A stretch of DNA of 64,000 bases, taken from contig NZ_QMIE01000017.1 of NCBI RefSeq assembly GCF_007625075.1, positions 1 through 64,000 of the forward strand, given 5' to 3'. This document shows positions 19,126 to 27,222 of this stretch, piece after piece. The first letter of the stretch is position 1. Each line of letters begins with the position of its first letter. The notes beneath the pieces were generated by a model. That model saw only the letters and a program-made list of their open reading frames with translations. It did not search any database and was not told the origin of the DNA. The position numbers were made by a program, and so were the translations under genes. This DNA comes from Oceanidesulfovibrio indonesiensis. GTDB taxonomy: Bacteria; Desulfobacterota; Desulfovibrionia; Desulfovibrionales; Desulfovibrionaceae.

Positions 19126-20303
19126 CGAAATGGACAGTCCTGTTTGCAGGAGTCGCTATCCAGATGATCCTGGGCGGCGTGTACGCCTGGAGCGAGTTTG
19201 TTCCGCATCTGACCGCTGAATACGGCCTGAACAATAGTCAATGCGGCCTGATTTTCGGCGCCACTATCGCAATGTTCACCCTGACGATGATCCCCGCGGG
19301 TCGTTTCCTGCAGAAATACGGACCCCGCCTCACCGCTTCCATCGGCGCGATCCTCTTCACCACCGGCTACGTGCTCGCGTCGTTCTCCCAGGGCGAGTTT
19401 CTTCTTCTGCTCATCTGCCTGAGCGGCATAACCGGCGCCGGCATAGGATTCGGCTACATCTGCCCGCTCACCGTGGGCATGAAATGGTTCCCCGACAACA
19501 AGGGGCTGGTGACGGGCGTGTCCGTGGCCGGTTTCGGCGGCGGCGCCGTGCTTCTCTCCACCATTGCACAGCACCTGCTCGCGGGCATGGGCATGGACGT
19601 CATGCAGGTTTTCCGACTCGTCGGCACAGGCTCCGGACTGCTCGCCTTCGCCAGCGCCATGCTGATGCGTCTTCCATCCGAAGCCAGTTCAACGGCTGTC
19701 ACTGTCGGCACCATGCCGGCAGCCGGCGACGTATTCACATCGCGCAACTTCATCCTCATCTTTCTGGGCATGTTCTGCGGAACCTTTGCCGGCCTGCTCG
19801 TGGTGGGTAACCTCAAGCCGCTGGCCTTGTCCATGGGGCTCACCGCCGCCAGCGCCACGCTTTCCATATCCTTGTTCGCCTTGGGCAACGCCGCAGGGAG
19901 AATCCTCTGGGGCCAGATCCATGACAGAATCGGCTCCCATCTCGCCATCGTGTTTTCGCTCATCTTTCTCGGGGCGTGCCTCGTCCTTTTGCTCACCGGC
20001 GCGCCGGGGACCATTGTGCTCGCCTCGGTTTTCCTGGTCGGCGTGGGCTTCGGGGCGTGCTTCGTGGTATACGCGTCGTCCGTCGTGGAGCTCTTCGGCA
20101 CGCGACTGTTCCCGCAGCTCTATCCGGTTTGCTTCCTGGGCTACGGGCTCGCGGCTCTTGTTGGACCTTCCATAGGCGGGTGGATAGCCGACACGACCGG
20201 CTCCTACGTGCCTGCCATCGTCCTGAGCACGGCTATAGTGCTCGCCATGGCGCCTGTGGTCTGGATGCTCTTCAGGCGGCAGGCCGTGTACGCGTATGAA
20301 TGA
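19122..20303 (+). CDS. MFS transporter, oxalate/formate antiporter (OFA) family-like
   Basis: 393-aa inner-membrane protein with about 12 hydrophobic segments. OFA-type features are the opening GGVYAWSEFVPHL, MIPAGRFLQKYGPR (loop 2-3 motif) and GFGYICPLTVGMKWFPDNKG. The family imports or exchanges small carboxylates; the substrate here cannot be fixed. It is translationally coupled to the preceding winged-helix regulator. No clear terminator follows. Confidence 0.85.
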   Translation: MTKWTVLFAGVAIQMILGGVYAWSEFVPHLTAEYGLNNSQCGLIFGATIAMFTLTMIPAGRFLQKYGPRLTASIGAILFTTGYVLASFSQGEFLLLLICLSGITGAGIGFGYICPLTVGMKWFPDNKGLVTGVSVAGFGGGAVLLSTIAQHLLAGMGMDVMQVFRLVGTGSGLLAFASAMLMRLPSEASSTAVTVGTMPAAGDVFTSRNFILIFLGMFCGTFAGLLVVGNLKPLALSMGLTAASATLSISLFALGNAAGRILWGQIHDRIGSHLAIVFSLIFLGACLVLLLTGAPGTIVLASVFLVGVGFGACFVVYASSVVELFGTRLFPQLYPVCFLGYGLAALVGPSIGGWIADTTGSYVPAIVLSTAIVLAMAPVVWMLFRRQAVYAYE

Positions 20304-20662
20304 GCGCCATCAACACAGCCGATTCAGCCGTCGGCACCACTCCGGACGTCGCTGACAAGAGCAATGAAATCAACCATTTTTGATCATTGCTGGAGTGATG
20401 ACGACGGCAAAGCCAGCCACGAAAGGCCATGGCAATTTCCTGCATTCAGAGTGTCTAACAAAACCGGTTGTTCCTCCGAGTGCGAGCGGCTTGGCATCTG
20501 GCAAGGAAAACGAAGCAGGCGTAGCCAAGCCACCCGGCTCGTGGTCGGCCTCATGATCCTCAACGGTAACGAAACCAGGCGGCAGGGGTTCTCTTGGCCT
20601 TGCTGGCGGAGAGAACTTTTTCAGGAGTTTCTGTATGATGGCCGACGCGCCCGGCAGGCAAG
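20304..20662 (-). other. Gene-free convergent region with long open frames
   Basis: 359 bp between the MFS gene and the rhomboid gene. Frames stay open on both strands through most of it, but no ribosome-binding site, family motif or plausible start supports a gene. On the minus strand the frame rich in Pro/Ala/Gly could be a decayed gene or a dispersed repeat. I cannot distinguish these from a single copy. Confidence 0.35.
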
Positions 20663-21757
20663 TTATCGAAAGGCGATTATCCAACAGACAACGACGAATA
20701 GAAGCGCGAACGATGCGAGCAGGCCGTCCCAGGGGCGGGATGGAACCCGGCCGGTTTGAGAAAGCCACCCGGCCGCAACGCCGGGCAGAATGCCGCACAG
20801 AAATCCGAACAGGTGGGCGCCAAGATCTATGTTGCCCTCTCCTGCGCCAAGAAACGCCAACAACGCGACGCCCATGGCCAAAGGCAGAAGAACACCACGC
20901 CAGGCCCGGCCCCACACATTTCCCTGCGATCCGCTCGACGAGAGCATTCCCAGCCCGGCCTGCGCCGCGCCTATGCCGGCCAGAACCCCTACCGCGCCGA
21001 GCACGGCCGTGGAAGCGCCGAGGCTCACGTGCTCGTAGCCTTCAACACGGCAGTTCACCATGTTGCCCACGATGCCGGAAAAAAGGATCGCCCCCCAGCC
21101 GAGGGCCGCGCCGACTCGCCTGGTGACCAGATAGAAGAAGAGCCCGCCGAACAGGCAGTTGGAAAGCAGGTGCCCGGCGTCGGCATGGAGGGTCAGAGCG
21201 GTTACGGTCCGCCACCACTCCCCAGCCACGCGGATGCGGAAGCAGTCGGATACGCCGGCTTCGCGCCACGCCAGCACAAGCCCCTGTGCCCCATGCCCGA
21301 GTTCGGTCCAGTCCACGGGGCCGGCGCTGCTGGTGCGCGAGACGAATGCATGAAACAGCGCCAGCGCACAGAGCACGAACAGCGTCTGGCCTATTCCGGC
21401 GCGCGCCGGGGGCTGGGGTATGGACACGCGGCCCGTAATGCCCGCATTCTCGCGGACGTACTGCTCGATTTCGTCAAGCGCCCGCTCCTCTTGCGAGGCA
21501 GGCACGTACAGCCCCACCTGTGATCCGGGGACAGCGCCCGCGGGGCGTCCCAGCCAGGAGCCGCGGCGGGATGCGCCGTAGTCCGGACGATTGGGCACGC
21601 TGCGTGAATCGAGCACCAGCACCCAGAGCCGCAGCACACGCCGATCCGCTGTCATGTCCAGCCGGCTTTCCAGCTCTGGCACGATGTCTTGCCAGGTATC
21701 GAAAGACGTCCTGCGCAAGAGCCGGGCAGGCGACGGGCGGCGGTCCATGGAGGTCAT
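20663..21757 (-). CDS. Rhomboid-family intramembrane serine protease
   Basis: 364 aa. Residues ~120-360 form a rhomboid core: WWRTVTALTLHADAGHLLSN (HxxxxHxxxN-like), the catalytic serine S249 in SLGASTAVLG and the catalytic histidine H315 in DLGAHLFGFLCG, with about seven hydrophobic segments. Residues ~1-110 form a cytoplasmic extension without recognised domain, ending near EEIEQYVRENAG-like helices. It cleaves membrane proteins within the bilayer. It lies downstream of fxsA on the same strand with a 69-bp gap, so probably one transcript. Confidence 0.88.
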   Translation of the reverse strand: MTSMDRRPSPARLLRRTSFDTWQDIVPELESRLDMTADRRVLRLWVLVLDSRSVPNRPDYGASRRGSWLGRPAGAVPGSQVGLYVPASQEERALDEIEQYVRENAGITGRVSIPQPPARAGIGQTLFVLCALALFHAFVSRTSSAGPVDWTELGHGAQGLVLAWREAGVSDCFRIRVAGEWWRTVTALTLHADAGHLLSNCLFGGLFFYLVTRRVGAALGWGAILFSGIVGNMVNCRVEGYEHVSLGASTAVLGAVGVLAGIGAAQAGLGMLSSSGSQGNVWGRAWRGVLLPLAMGVALLAFLGAGEGNIDLGAHLFGFLCGILPGVAAGWLSQTGRVPSRPWDGLLASFALLFVVVCWIIAFR

Positions 21758-21826
21758 CGGGATGCGGTTGCCGGGCAGGAACGGCCAGGCCCGACGCCGG
21801 CGCTGGCGGGGTCGGCGCGGCGCCTG

Positions 21827-22219
21827 TTAGTAGTGACGTATCTCGATGTGGCCCTGACGGATCCAGGTATCGAACTTGCGGCGCAGCCAACGCTTGATGG
21901 CCTGCCGCGCCGGGGGGATGAGCAGTGTGATGCCGCAAACGTCGGTCAGAAATCCGGGAGTCAGAAGCACGACACCAGCCACAAGAATAAGGAATGCGTC
22001 GATCATTTCCTCGGCCGGCATCTGTCCGCTGTTCAGTCGTTCCCGCATGGAGAGCATGGTGCTCATGCCCTGGCGCCGCGCAAGCCAAGCGCCGGTCGCA
22101 CCTGTGATTATGACTATAAGGATGGTCGTGCCGGCACCGATGTACGAGCCCACGGTGATGAGCAGGTACAATTCGATGAGAGGAATGAGCGTGAAGCCCA
22201 GAAACAACTTGAGGAACAT
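21827..22219 (-). CDS. fxsA: FxsA family membrane protein
   Basis: 130-aa small inner-membrane protein: FLGFTLIPLIELYLLITVGS, TGATGAWLARRQG and LTPGFLTDVCG are the family signatures. In E. coli FxsA relieves F-plasmid exclusion of phage T7; its normal role is unknown. The ATG at 22219 is chosen because the conserved FLKLFLGF segment starts there and AAGG is upstream; the open frame continues 81 bp further. Confidence 0.9.
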   Translation of the reverse strand: MFLKLFLGFTLIPLIELYLLITVGSYIGAGTTILIVIITGATGAWLARRQGMSTMLSMRERLNSGQMPAEEMIDAFLILVAGVVLLTPGFLTDVCGITLLIPPARQAIKRWLRRKFDTWIRQGHIEIRHY

Positions 22220-22402
22220 AATATCAACCTTGGCGAACGGCGTGTTTGGGGAGCCTTGTCCTAGCGCATTTTTCGGGCGCACGCAAAAGATGCCGCACAC
22301 TGCGGCTCATCCGGATCGGACATGCGCGCCCGCAGCTCCCTTCTGAACAAACAACGATAATGCACATTCGCGCAAGGGGAAGGGGCAAGCCGCCGATTCC
22401 CG

Positions 22403-22454
22403 AAAAGAACGAAACGAGCGCCGCGTCCCGAAACGGAGTCGGGGCGCGGCGCTC
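22403..22454 (-). terminator. Strong terminator of rpmB
   Basis: Sixteen pairable bases (22416-22431 with 22439-22454), of which the outer ten are a perfect GAGCGCCGCG/CGCGGCGCTC stem, with a seven-base loop. On the minus strand a T-rich tail (TTTCGTTCTTTT) follows. It lies 27 bp beyond the rpmB stop codon. Confidence 0.8.
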
Positions 22455-22481
22455 GCGAAAAGTAATAACAGGTCGTGTCGC

Positions 22482-22691
22482 TTAGTCGACCTGGCGCACG
22501 GGCGGCTTGGCCACCTCGCCGGAACGCAGGCAGCGCGTGCAGACCTGGATGCGCTTTACCTCGCCAGAGGGGAGCAAAGCACGAACCTGCTGCAGGTTCG
22601 GCATGAAGCGACGCTTGGTTTTGTTGTTCGCGTGGCTCACATTGTTGCCGACCTGAGGGCGTTTACCACAGACTTCGCATACCTTGGACAT
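22482..22691 (-). CDS. rpmB: 50S ribosomal protein L28
   Basis: 69-aa L28: [20 protein letters not shown], then [14 protein letters not shown] and CTRCLRSG. The two CxxC pairs mark the zinc-binding (C+) form. The ATG has AAGGAGA upstream. It is divergent from the DUF177-rpmF-plsX operon, an arrangement usual in this lineage, and is terminated by the hairpin at 22403-22454. Confidence 0.97.
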   Translation of the reverse strand: MSKVCEVCGKRPQVGNNVSHANNKTKRRFMPNLQQVRALLPSGEVKRIQVCTRCLRSGEVAKPPVRQVD

Positions 22692-22882
22692 GACATATCT
22701 CCTTGGATCATCCTCCGATCAGCCCTTGCAAGCCGGCGGAGACGATTTATACTCTGACTCGGACCTGGCCCCGCACGTTCCGGGCCGCTGTAGAGAAGGC
22801 TCCAGGCCTTACGGACGCGGCATCTTGCGTTCGGGAAGCACACTTCGTATCGTCCCTTAGCGGATAATGCAAGGCTTTTTTC

Positions 22883-22910
22883 TTGACAAGGAAAACTCCT
22901 CCCATGTAAT
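22883..22910 (+). promoter_or_regulatory. Candidate sigma-70 promoter of the DUF177-rpmF-plsX-fab operon
   Basis: Perfect TTGACA (22883-22888), 16-bp spacer, and TGTAAT (22905-22910, five of six matches). The expected start is near 22917, giving a ~19-nt leader before the ATG at 22936. Confidence 0.65.
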
Positions 22911-22935
22911 GACGTGGGTCTTTGTGAGGTGACAC

Positions 22936-23484
22936 ATGTCACAAATTTGGGTGCCATTGCACGACATCCCGGCCGAAGGTCGGGAGTTTTCTTTTTCCGA
23001 CCCGGACTTGTGGGCCGAGCCCTGGCACGAGTTCGGCCTGTCGTACGAAATGATTGAACCCCTTTCCGCCTCCTTTTTCGTATTGCCGCAAAAGGAGGGT
23101 TTTCTGATTGCCGGCAGGATGGCCGGCACGGTGGCCGTGCCATGCGACCGATGCGCCGAGCCGGCGCAAGTGGTCATCGACTCTGAATTCCAGGAGTTCG
23201 AGTCCACCTCCGGCACGCTCGACGACGAGACGGAAGACCAAGCGGAAGACGAAAAGAGCGACCTGCTCCGTGAAACCGGACAGGGCTGGGAGCTTGACGC
23301 AGCCGGCTTGCTGTGGGAGCAGTTCCAGCTTGCCGTGCCGGTCAAGCCGCTCTGCCGGACCGATTGCAAAGGACTCTGTCCCGTATGCGGCGTGAACATG
23401 AACACCGCCGCGTGCGAGTGCGAGCGCGAAGAGGGAGACCCTCGTCTCGCCGCGCTTCGGGGCTTGAAGATCAGCTCCTCCTGA
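22936..23484 (+). CDS. YceD/DUF177 family protein
   Basis: 182 aa, the usual protein preceding rpmF. VPCDRCAEPAQVVIDSEF is the first Cys pair; the C-terminal end CRTDCKGLCPVCGVNMNT followed by CECE is the conserved zinc-binding-type cluster. The family is implicated in 23S rRNA/L32 accumulation; the mechanism is not settled. GAGGTG precedes the ATG. It is the first gene of an operon running through rpmF, plsX and fabH. Confidence 0.92.
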   Translation: MSQIWVPLHDIPAEGREFSFSDPDLWAEPWHEFGLSYEMIEPLSASFFVLPQKEGFLIAGRMAGTVAVPCDRCAEPAQVVIDSEFQEFESTSGTLDDETEDQAEDEKSDLLRETGQGWELDAAGLLWEQFQLAVPVKPLCRTDCKGLCPVCGVNMNTAACECEREEGDPRLAALRGLKISSS

Positions 23485-23534
23485 TTGTATTATTAACGGA
23501 TAGCAAACGATATCCCCAGTAACGAGGTGACACC

Positions 23535-23714
23535 ATGGCCGTTCCCCAAAGAAGACAATCCAAGTCCAGATCCCGCATGCGCCGCTCCCACGACAAGGTT
23601 GCCGTGCCCAACGTGATCTACTGCGATTGCGGCGAACCCACGCTGCCCCATCGCATCTGCCCCAGCTGCGGCACTTACAAGGGCCGCCAATACCTCAGGA
23701 ACGAGGATGTCTAG
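23535..23714 (+). CDS. rpmF: 50S ribosomal protein L32
   Basis: 59-aa L32, shorter than the length cut-off of many gene finders: MAVPQRRQSKSRSRMRRSHD, then a zinc-ribbon CDCGEPTLPHRICPSCG with four cysteines (C+ form). GAGGTG lies 8 bp before the ATG. Its last 8 bp overlap the plsX start (ATGTCTAG), so plsX is translationally coupled to it. Confidence 0.97.
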   Translation: MAVPQRRQSKSRSRMRRSHDKVAVPNVIYCDCGEPTLPHRICPSCGTYKGRQYLRNEDV

Positions 23715-24801
23715 CGAAGAGCACGGCGCCGTCGCTCCCGAGCAGACGGCGACCCCCTCTTCTTCCGCGACTCAACCGATCATCGCCGTGGATGCTATGG
23801 GCGGCGACCATGGTCCGTCCGTGGTCGTTCCCGGCGCGATCCGTTCCGCGCGAGAAGGCGGCTTCAAGGTCATCCTGCTGGGTGACGAAAAGCGCATCCG
23901 CCAGGAGCTCGACAAACTCGGCCCCTGTCCCGAAGCGGAAATCCTGCACACGAGCCAGGTTGCGGCCATGGGTGAAAAACCCTCGGACGTTTTGCGCCGC
24001 AAGAAGGACTCGTCCATCCAGCAGGCCTTCGCCATCGTGAAGGAAGGCCGCGCCCACGGCGTGGTCAGCGCCGGGAACTCAGGCGCCACGGTGGCCTGCG
24101 GGATGTTCATCCTCGGCCGCATCAACGGAGTCGAGCGTCCGGCGCTCGCTTCCATCATGCAGACCGAGCACGCTCCCATGGTCCTGGTGGACGTGGGCGC
24201 CAATGTGGACTGCAAGCCCTACCACCTCTTCCAGTTCGGCATCATGGCCGACGTCCTCGCCCGCGACGTGCTCGGCATAGAGCGCCCCCGCGTTGGCCTG
24301 CTGTCCATCGGCGAGGAGGAAGGCAAGGGCAATCTCCAGGTGAAGGAAGCCTTCGAGCTCTTCAAGATGACCGCCATGAACTTCGTGGGCAACGTGGAAG
24401 GACGCGACATCTTCACCGGCGACGTGGACGTGGTCGTTTGCGACGGCTTCGTGGGCAATGTCGCCCTCAAGCTTTCCGAAGGCCTGTGCACATCGCTTTC
24501 GCGCATGCTCAAGCGGGAGCTCATGCGCTCCCTGCCCGCGCGACTCGGCGCAAGCCTCGTGGCAGGCGCCCTCAAGCGCTTCGCCCGCCTCGTGGACTAT
24601 GCCGAGTACGGCGGCGCCCCGGTGCTGGGCCTCCAGGGTATCGCCATCGTCTGCCACGGCGCATCCAACGAAAAGGCGATCAAAAGCGCCTGCTCCATGG
24701 CTGCCACCTATGTGCGCAAGGAAACCAACGACCACCTCATGGCCGAATTGACCGCAAACGAGGAGCTTTCCCGTTTCGGCAAGGCGGCAATGAAGTTATA
24801 G
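23707..24801 (+). CDS. plsX: Phosphate acyltransferase PlsX
   Basis: 364 aa. Makes acyl-phosphate from acyl-ACP for phosphatidic acid synthesis, membrane-associated. Motifs include AVDAMGGDHGPSVVV, SAGNSGATVACGMF, ANVDCKPYHLFQFGIMA, GNVEGRDIFTGDVDVVVCDG and EYGGAPVLGLQG. The N-terminal ~20 residues before IIAVDAMGGD are a low-complexity extension. The start overlaps the end of rpmF by 8 bp. Confidence 0.97.
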   Translation: MSSEEHGAVAPEQTATPSSSATQPIIAVDAMGGDHGPSVVVPGAIRSAREGGFKVILLGDEKRIRQELDKLGPCPEAEILHTSQVAAMGEKPSDVLRRKKDSSIQQAFAIVKEGRAHGVVSAGNSGATVACGMFILGRINGVERPALASIMQTEHAPMVLVDVGANVDCKPYHLFQFGIMADVLARDVLGIERPRVGLLSIGEEEGKGNLQVKEAFELFKMTAMNFVGNVEGRDIFTGDVDVVVCDGFVGNVALKLSEGLCTSLSRMLKRELMRSLPARLGASLVAGALKRFARLVDYAEYGGAPVLGLQGIAIVCHGASNEKAIKSACSMAATYVRKETNDHLMAELTANEELSRFGKAAMKL

Positions 24802-24842
24802 CGGGCACCGCCCTTTTTTCACCACGAACATCCCCCTATCAC

Positions 24843-25835
24843 ATGAGCGCCACGAGCTACATCAACGGCCTGGGCTTCTACGTGCCGCCGCGCGAAGTGA
24901 CCAATGCCGACCTGGAAGATCTTGTCGAAACAAGCGACGAGTGGATAACCGCACGCACCGGCATCAAGGTCCGCCATCACGCGGAAAAGGGCACGCCGTC
25001 TTCCGACCTCGCCTGCGAGGCTGCAAAGATCGCCCTGCGGCAGGCCGGCGTCGAACCCGGCGAACTGACCCATATCCTGGTGGCCTCCTGCACGCCGGAC
25101 TCATACTGCCCCAGCACGGCCACGGCCCTGGGCTGGAAGCTGGGCGCGAATACGCCCATGGCAGTGGATCTCAACGCAGCCTGCACCGGGTTCCTCTACT
25201 CCATCGAAATGGCCCGCGCCCTGGTCTGCGCCAATCCGCATGCCAAAGTGCTCGTGGCTGCTGCCGAGGTGCTCAGTTCCCGTACCAACTGGGAAGATCG
25301 CACCACATGCGTCCTCTTTGGTGACGGCGCCGGAGCTGCGGTGATTTCCGCCGAGCCCACGGACGACACTCCGTTGCGCATCGGCAAGCTGCTGCTGCGC
25401 TCGGACGGCCAGTACGGCGACCTGCTCACCATCCTGGGCGGCGGCTCCCGCACGCCCTACACCCTGGGCGAGACGATCCGCGAGGACTTCTTCATCGCCA
25501 TGGAAGGACGCGAAATTTTCAAACATGCGGTGCGCAATATGAGCGCCTTGTGCCAGGAGGTGCTGGAGGAGGCCGGCATGAGCATCCACGATGTTGACCT
25601 GCTCGTGCCGCACCAGGCCAACCTGCGCATCATCGAGGCCCTGGGCAATCGGCTCAAGATCGACCGCGACAAGGTTTTCTCCAACGTGCAGAGGTACGGC
25701 AACACGTCGGCTGCTTCCGTTCCCATCGCGCTCACAGAATGCAAGGAAGGCGGTTTGATCGAACCGGGCGCTTCGGTGCTCATCACCTCGTTCGGAGCCG
25801 GCCTTACATGGGGAGCCGGACTGCTCCACGCGTAA
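24843..25835 (+). CDS. fabH: 3-oxoacyl-ACP synthase III (FabH)
   Basis: 330 aa. Condenses acetyl-CoA with malonyl-ACP to start fatty acid synthesis. The catalytic cysteine is C114 (NAACTGFLYS), with the His in PHQANLRI and the Asn in RYGNTSAAS. The frame is open upstream inside plsX, but the ATG at 24843 starts the conserved SYINGLGFYVPPREVTN. The plsX-to-fabH gap is 41 bp. Confidence 0.97.
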   Translation: MSATSYINGLGFYVPPREVTNADLEDLVETSDEWITARTGIKVRHHAEKGTPSSDLACEAAKIALRQAGVEPGELTHILVASCTPDSYCPSTATALGWKLGANTPMAVDLNAACTGFLYSIEMARALVCANPHAKVLVAAAEVLSSRTNWEDRTTCVLFGDGAGAAVISAEPTDDTPLRIGKLLLRSDGQYGDLLTILGGGSRTPYTLGETIREDFFIAMEGREIFKHAVRNMSALCQEVLEEAGMSIHDVDLLVPHQANLRIIEALGNRLKIDRDKVFSNVQRYGNTSAASVPIALTECKEGGLIEPGASVLITSFGAGLTWGAGLLHA

Positions 25836-25958
25836 GCCGCACCGCGAAACAACGCACGATCGACAGGCCCGAATCTGCGGAATTGATGTCCTGCCTCTTT
25901 TGGTATACGAGCATCCACACGACATCGCCGCGCCGAACTTTCAACACCCATCGACACC

Positions 25959-26702
25959 ATGAGCGAACTTCCCAAGACAGCGTTGGTCACCGGCGGGTCC
26001 CGCGGCATCGGACGTTCCATTGCCAAACGACTCGCCCGTGAAGGCTTGCAGGTCTATCTCACGTACGTATCCAAGCCCGAGCTCGCAGAAGAGACCGTGG
26101 CGGATATCGTCAAGGCCGGCGGCAGGGCCGCCGCGTTCCAGCTCGACGTCGCCGATCCGGAGGCGATTCGGAACTTCTTCGCAAGCGAGGTCAAGGACAA
26201 GATCCACCTGTCCGTGCTGGTGAACAACGCCGGCATGACCAAGGACGGCCTCATCCTGCGCATGAAGGAAGAGGATTTCGACCGCGTGCTGAACGTGAAC
26301 CTGAAAGGCGCCTTCGTCTGCCTGCAGGAAGCGGCCAAGATCATGTCAAGGCAGCGCGTGGGCCGTATCGTGAACATCAGCTCCGTCGTGGCCCAGATGG
26401 GCAACGCCGGCCAGGCAAACTATGTTTCTTCCAAGTCCGGGCTCATCGGCCTCACCAAGACCGCCGCGCAGGAGCTCGCCTCCCGCAACGTGACGGTGAA
26501 CGCCGTGACTCCCGGGTTCATCGAGTCCGACATGACCGATGTTTTGCCGGAAAAAGTCCGCGAAGCGTATCTCGAGCGCATTCCCATGAAGCGACTGGGA
26601 TCCGCCGAGGACATCGCCGGAGCCGTCGCCTTCCTCGTTTCCGAGGATTCGGGCTACATCACCGGCCAGGTTCTCTCGGTCAATGGCGGCATGTACATGT
26701 AG
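25959..26702 (+). CDS. fabG: 3-oxoacyl-ACP reductase FabG
   Basis: 247-aa SDR: LVTGGSRGIGRSIA cofactor site, NNAGMTKDGLILRM, NISSVVAQMGNAGQANYVSSK with catalytic Ser/Tyr/Lys, and the FabG-type end GQVLSVNGGMYM. NADPH-dependent reduction step of fatty acid elongation. Between fabH and acpP in the fab operon; the 123-bp gap before it shows no clear signal. Confidence 0.97.
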   Translation: MSELPKTALVTGGSRGIGRSIAKRLAREGLQVYLTYVSKPELAEETVADIVKAGGRAAAFQLDVADPEAIRNFFASEVKDKIHLSVLVNNAGMTKDGLILRMKEEDFDRVLNVNLKGAFVCLQEAAKIMSRQRVGRIVNISSVVAQMGNAGQANYVSSKSGLIGLTKTAAQELASRNVTVNAVTPGFIESDMTDVLPEKVREAYLERIPMKRLGSAEDIAGAVAFLVSEDSGYITGQVLSVNGGMYM

Positions 26703-26801
26703 CATCCGGCGCTTGCGGCCGGAATACGAGCGCGGCCGCATCGGCGCGCTTGCAAACAACCAGCAACCGACAACGACACAAAACCACTCTGGAGTATGAC
26801 C

Positions 26802-27032
26802 ATGTCCGTTCAAGAACAAGTCACCAAGATCATCATCGACCAGCTGGGCGTCTCCGCCGACGAAGTCAAGCCCGAGGCATCCTTTGTCGACGACCTCAAC
26901 GCCGACTCCCTCGACATCACCGAGCTCATCATGGCAATGGAAGAAGAATTCGGTATCGAGATCGACGATGATGACGCTCAGACCATGCTGACGGTGCAGG
27001 ACGCCATCAAATACATCGAAAGCAAGCAGTAA
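26802..27032 (+). CDS. acpP: Acyl carrier protein
   Basis: 76 aa, acidic. The phosphopantetheine attachment site is S36 in [11 protein letters not shown]; the usual DSLDTVEL reads DSLDITEL here. Two in-frame ATGs exist; the second (26802) is chosen because GGAG at 26791-26794 stands 7 bp before it but only 1 bp before the first. Followed by a hairpin-rich 190-bp spacer before fabF. Confidence 0.97.
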   Translation: MSVQEQVTKIIIDQLGVSADEVKPEASFVDDLNADSLDITELIMAMEEEFGIEIDDDDAQTMLTVQDAIKYIESKQ

Positions 27033-27070
27033 CATTTCCGGCGCGTCCGCGCCGCATTTGTTCGTCGAGC

Positions 27071-27103
27071 CAACGGAGCGGGGCCGCCGGCCCGCCTCCG
27101 TTG
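27071..27103 (+). promoter_or_regulatory. Hairpin in the acpP-fabF spacer
   Basis: CAACGGAG (27071-27078) pairs with CTCCGTTG (27096-27103), and inner GGGCC/GGCCC pairs extend the stem. No T-run follows, so it is more likely an mRNA-stability or processing element than a terminator. A second, weaker inverted repeat (TCTCG...CGAGA) lies near 27111-27135. Confidence 0.4.
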
Positions 27104-27222
27104 TCGTCCATCTCGAAACGGAGGGAGATCGAGAATGCGCCGCTCTCCTGGCAGCGCGATTCCGTCTCTCTCCGTATCGCCGCTTGAGGCGAACCAATCC
27201 CTTTTGTCTGTACGAGGTTTCC

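Noticed and set aside
20364-20759. 131-codon plus-strand frame after the MFS gene
   Set aside because: No ribosome-binding site, no motif, and it runs into the rhomboid gene on the opposite strand.
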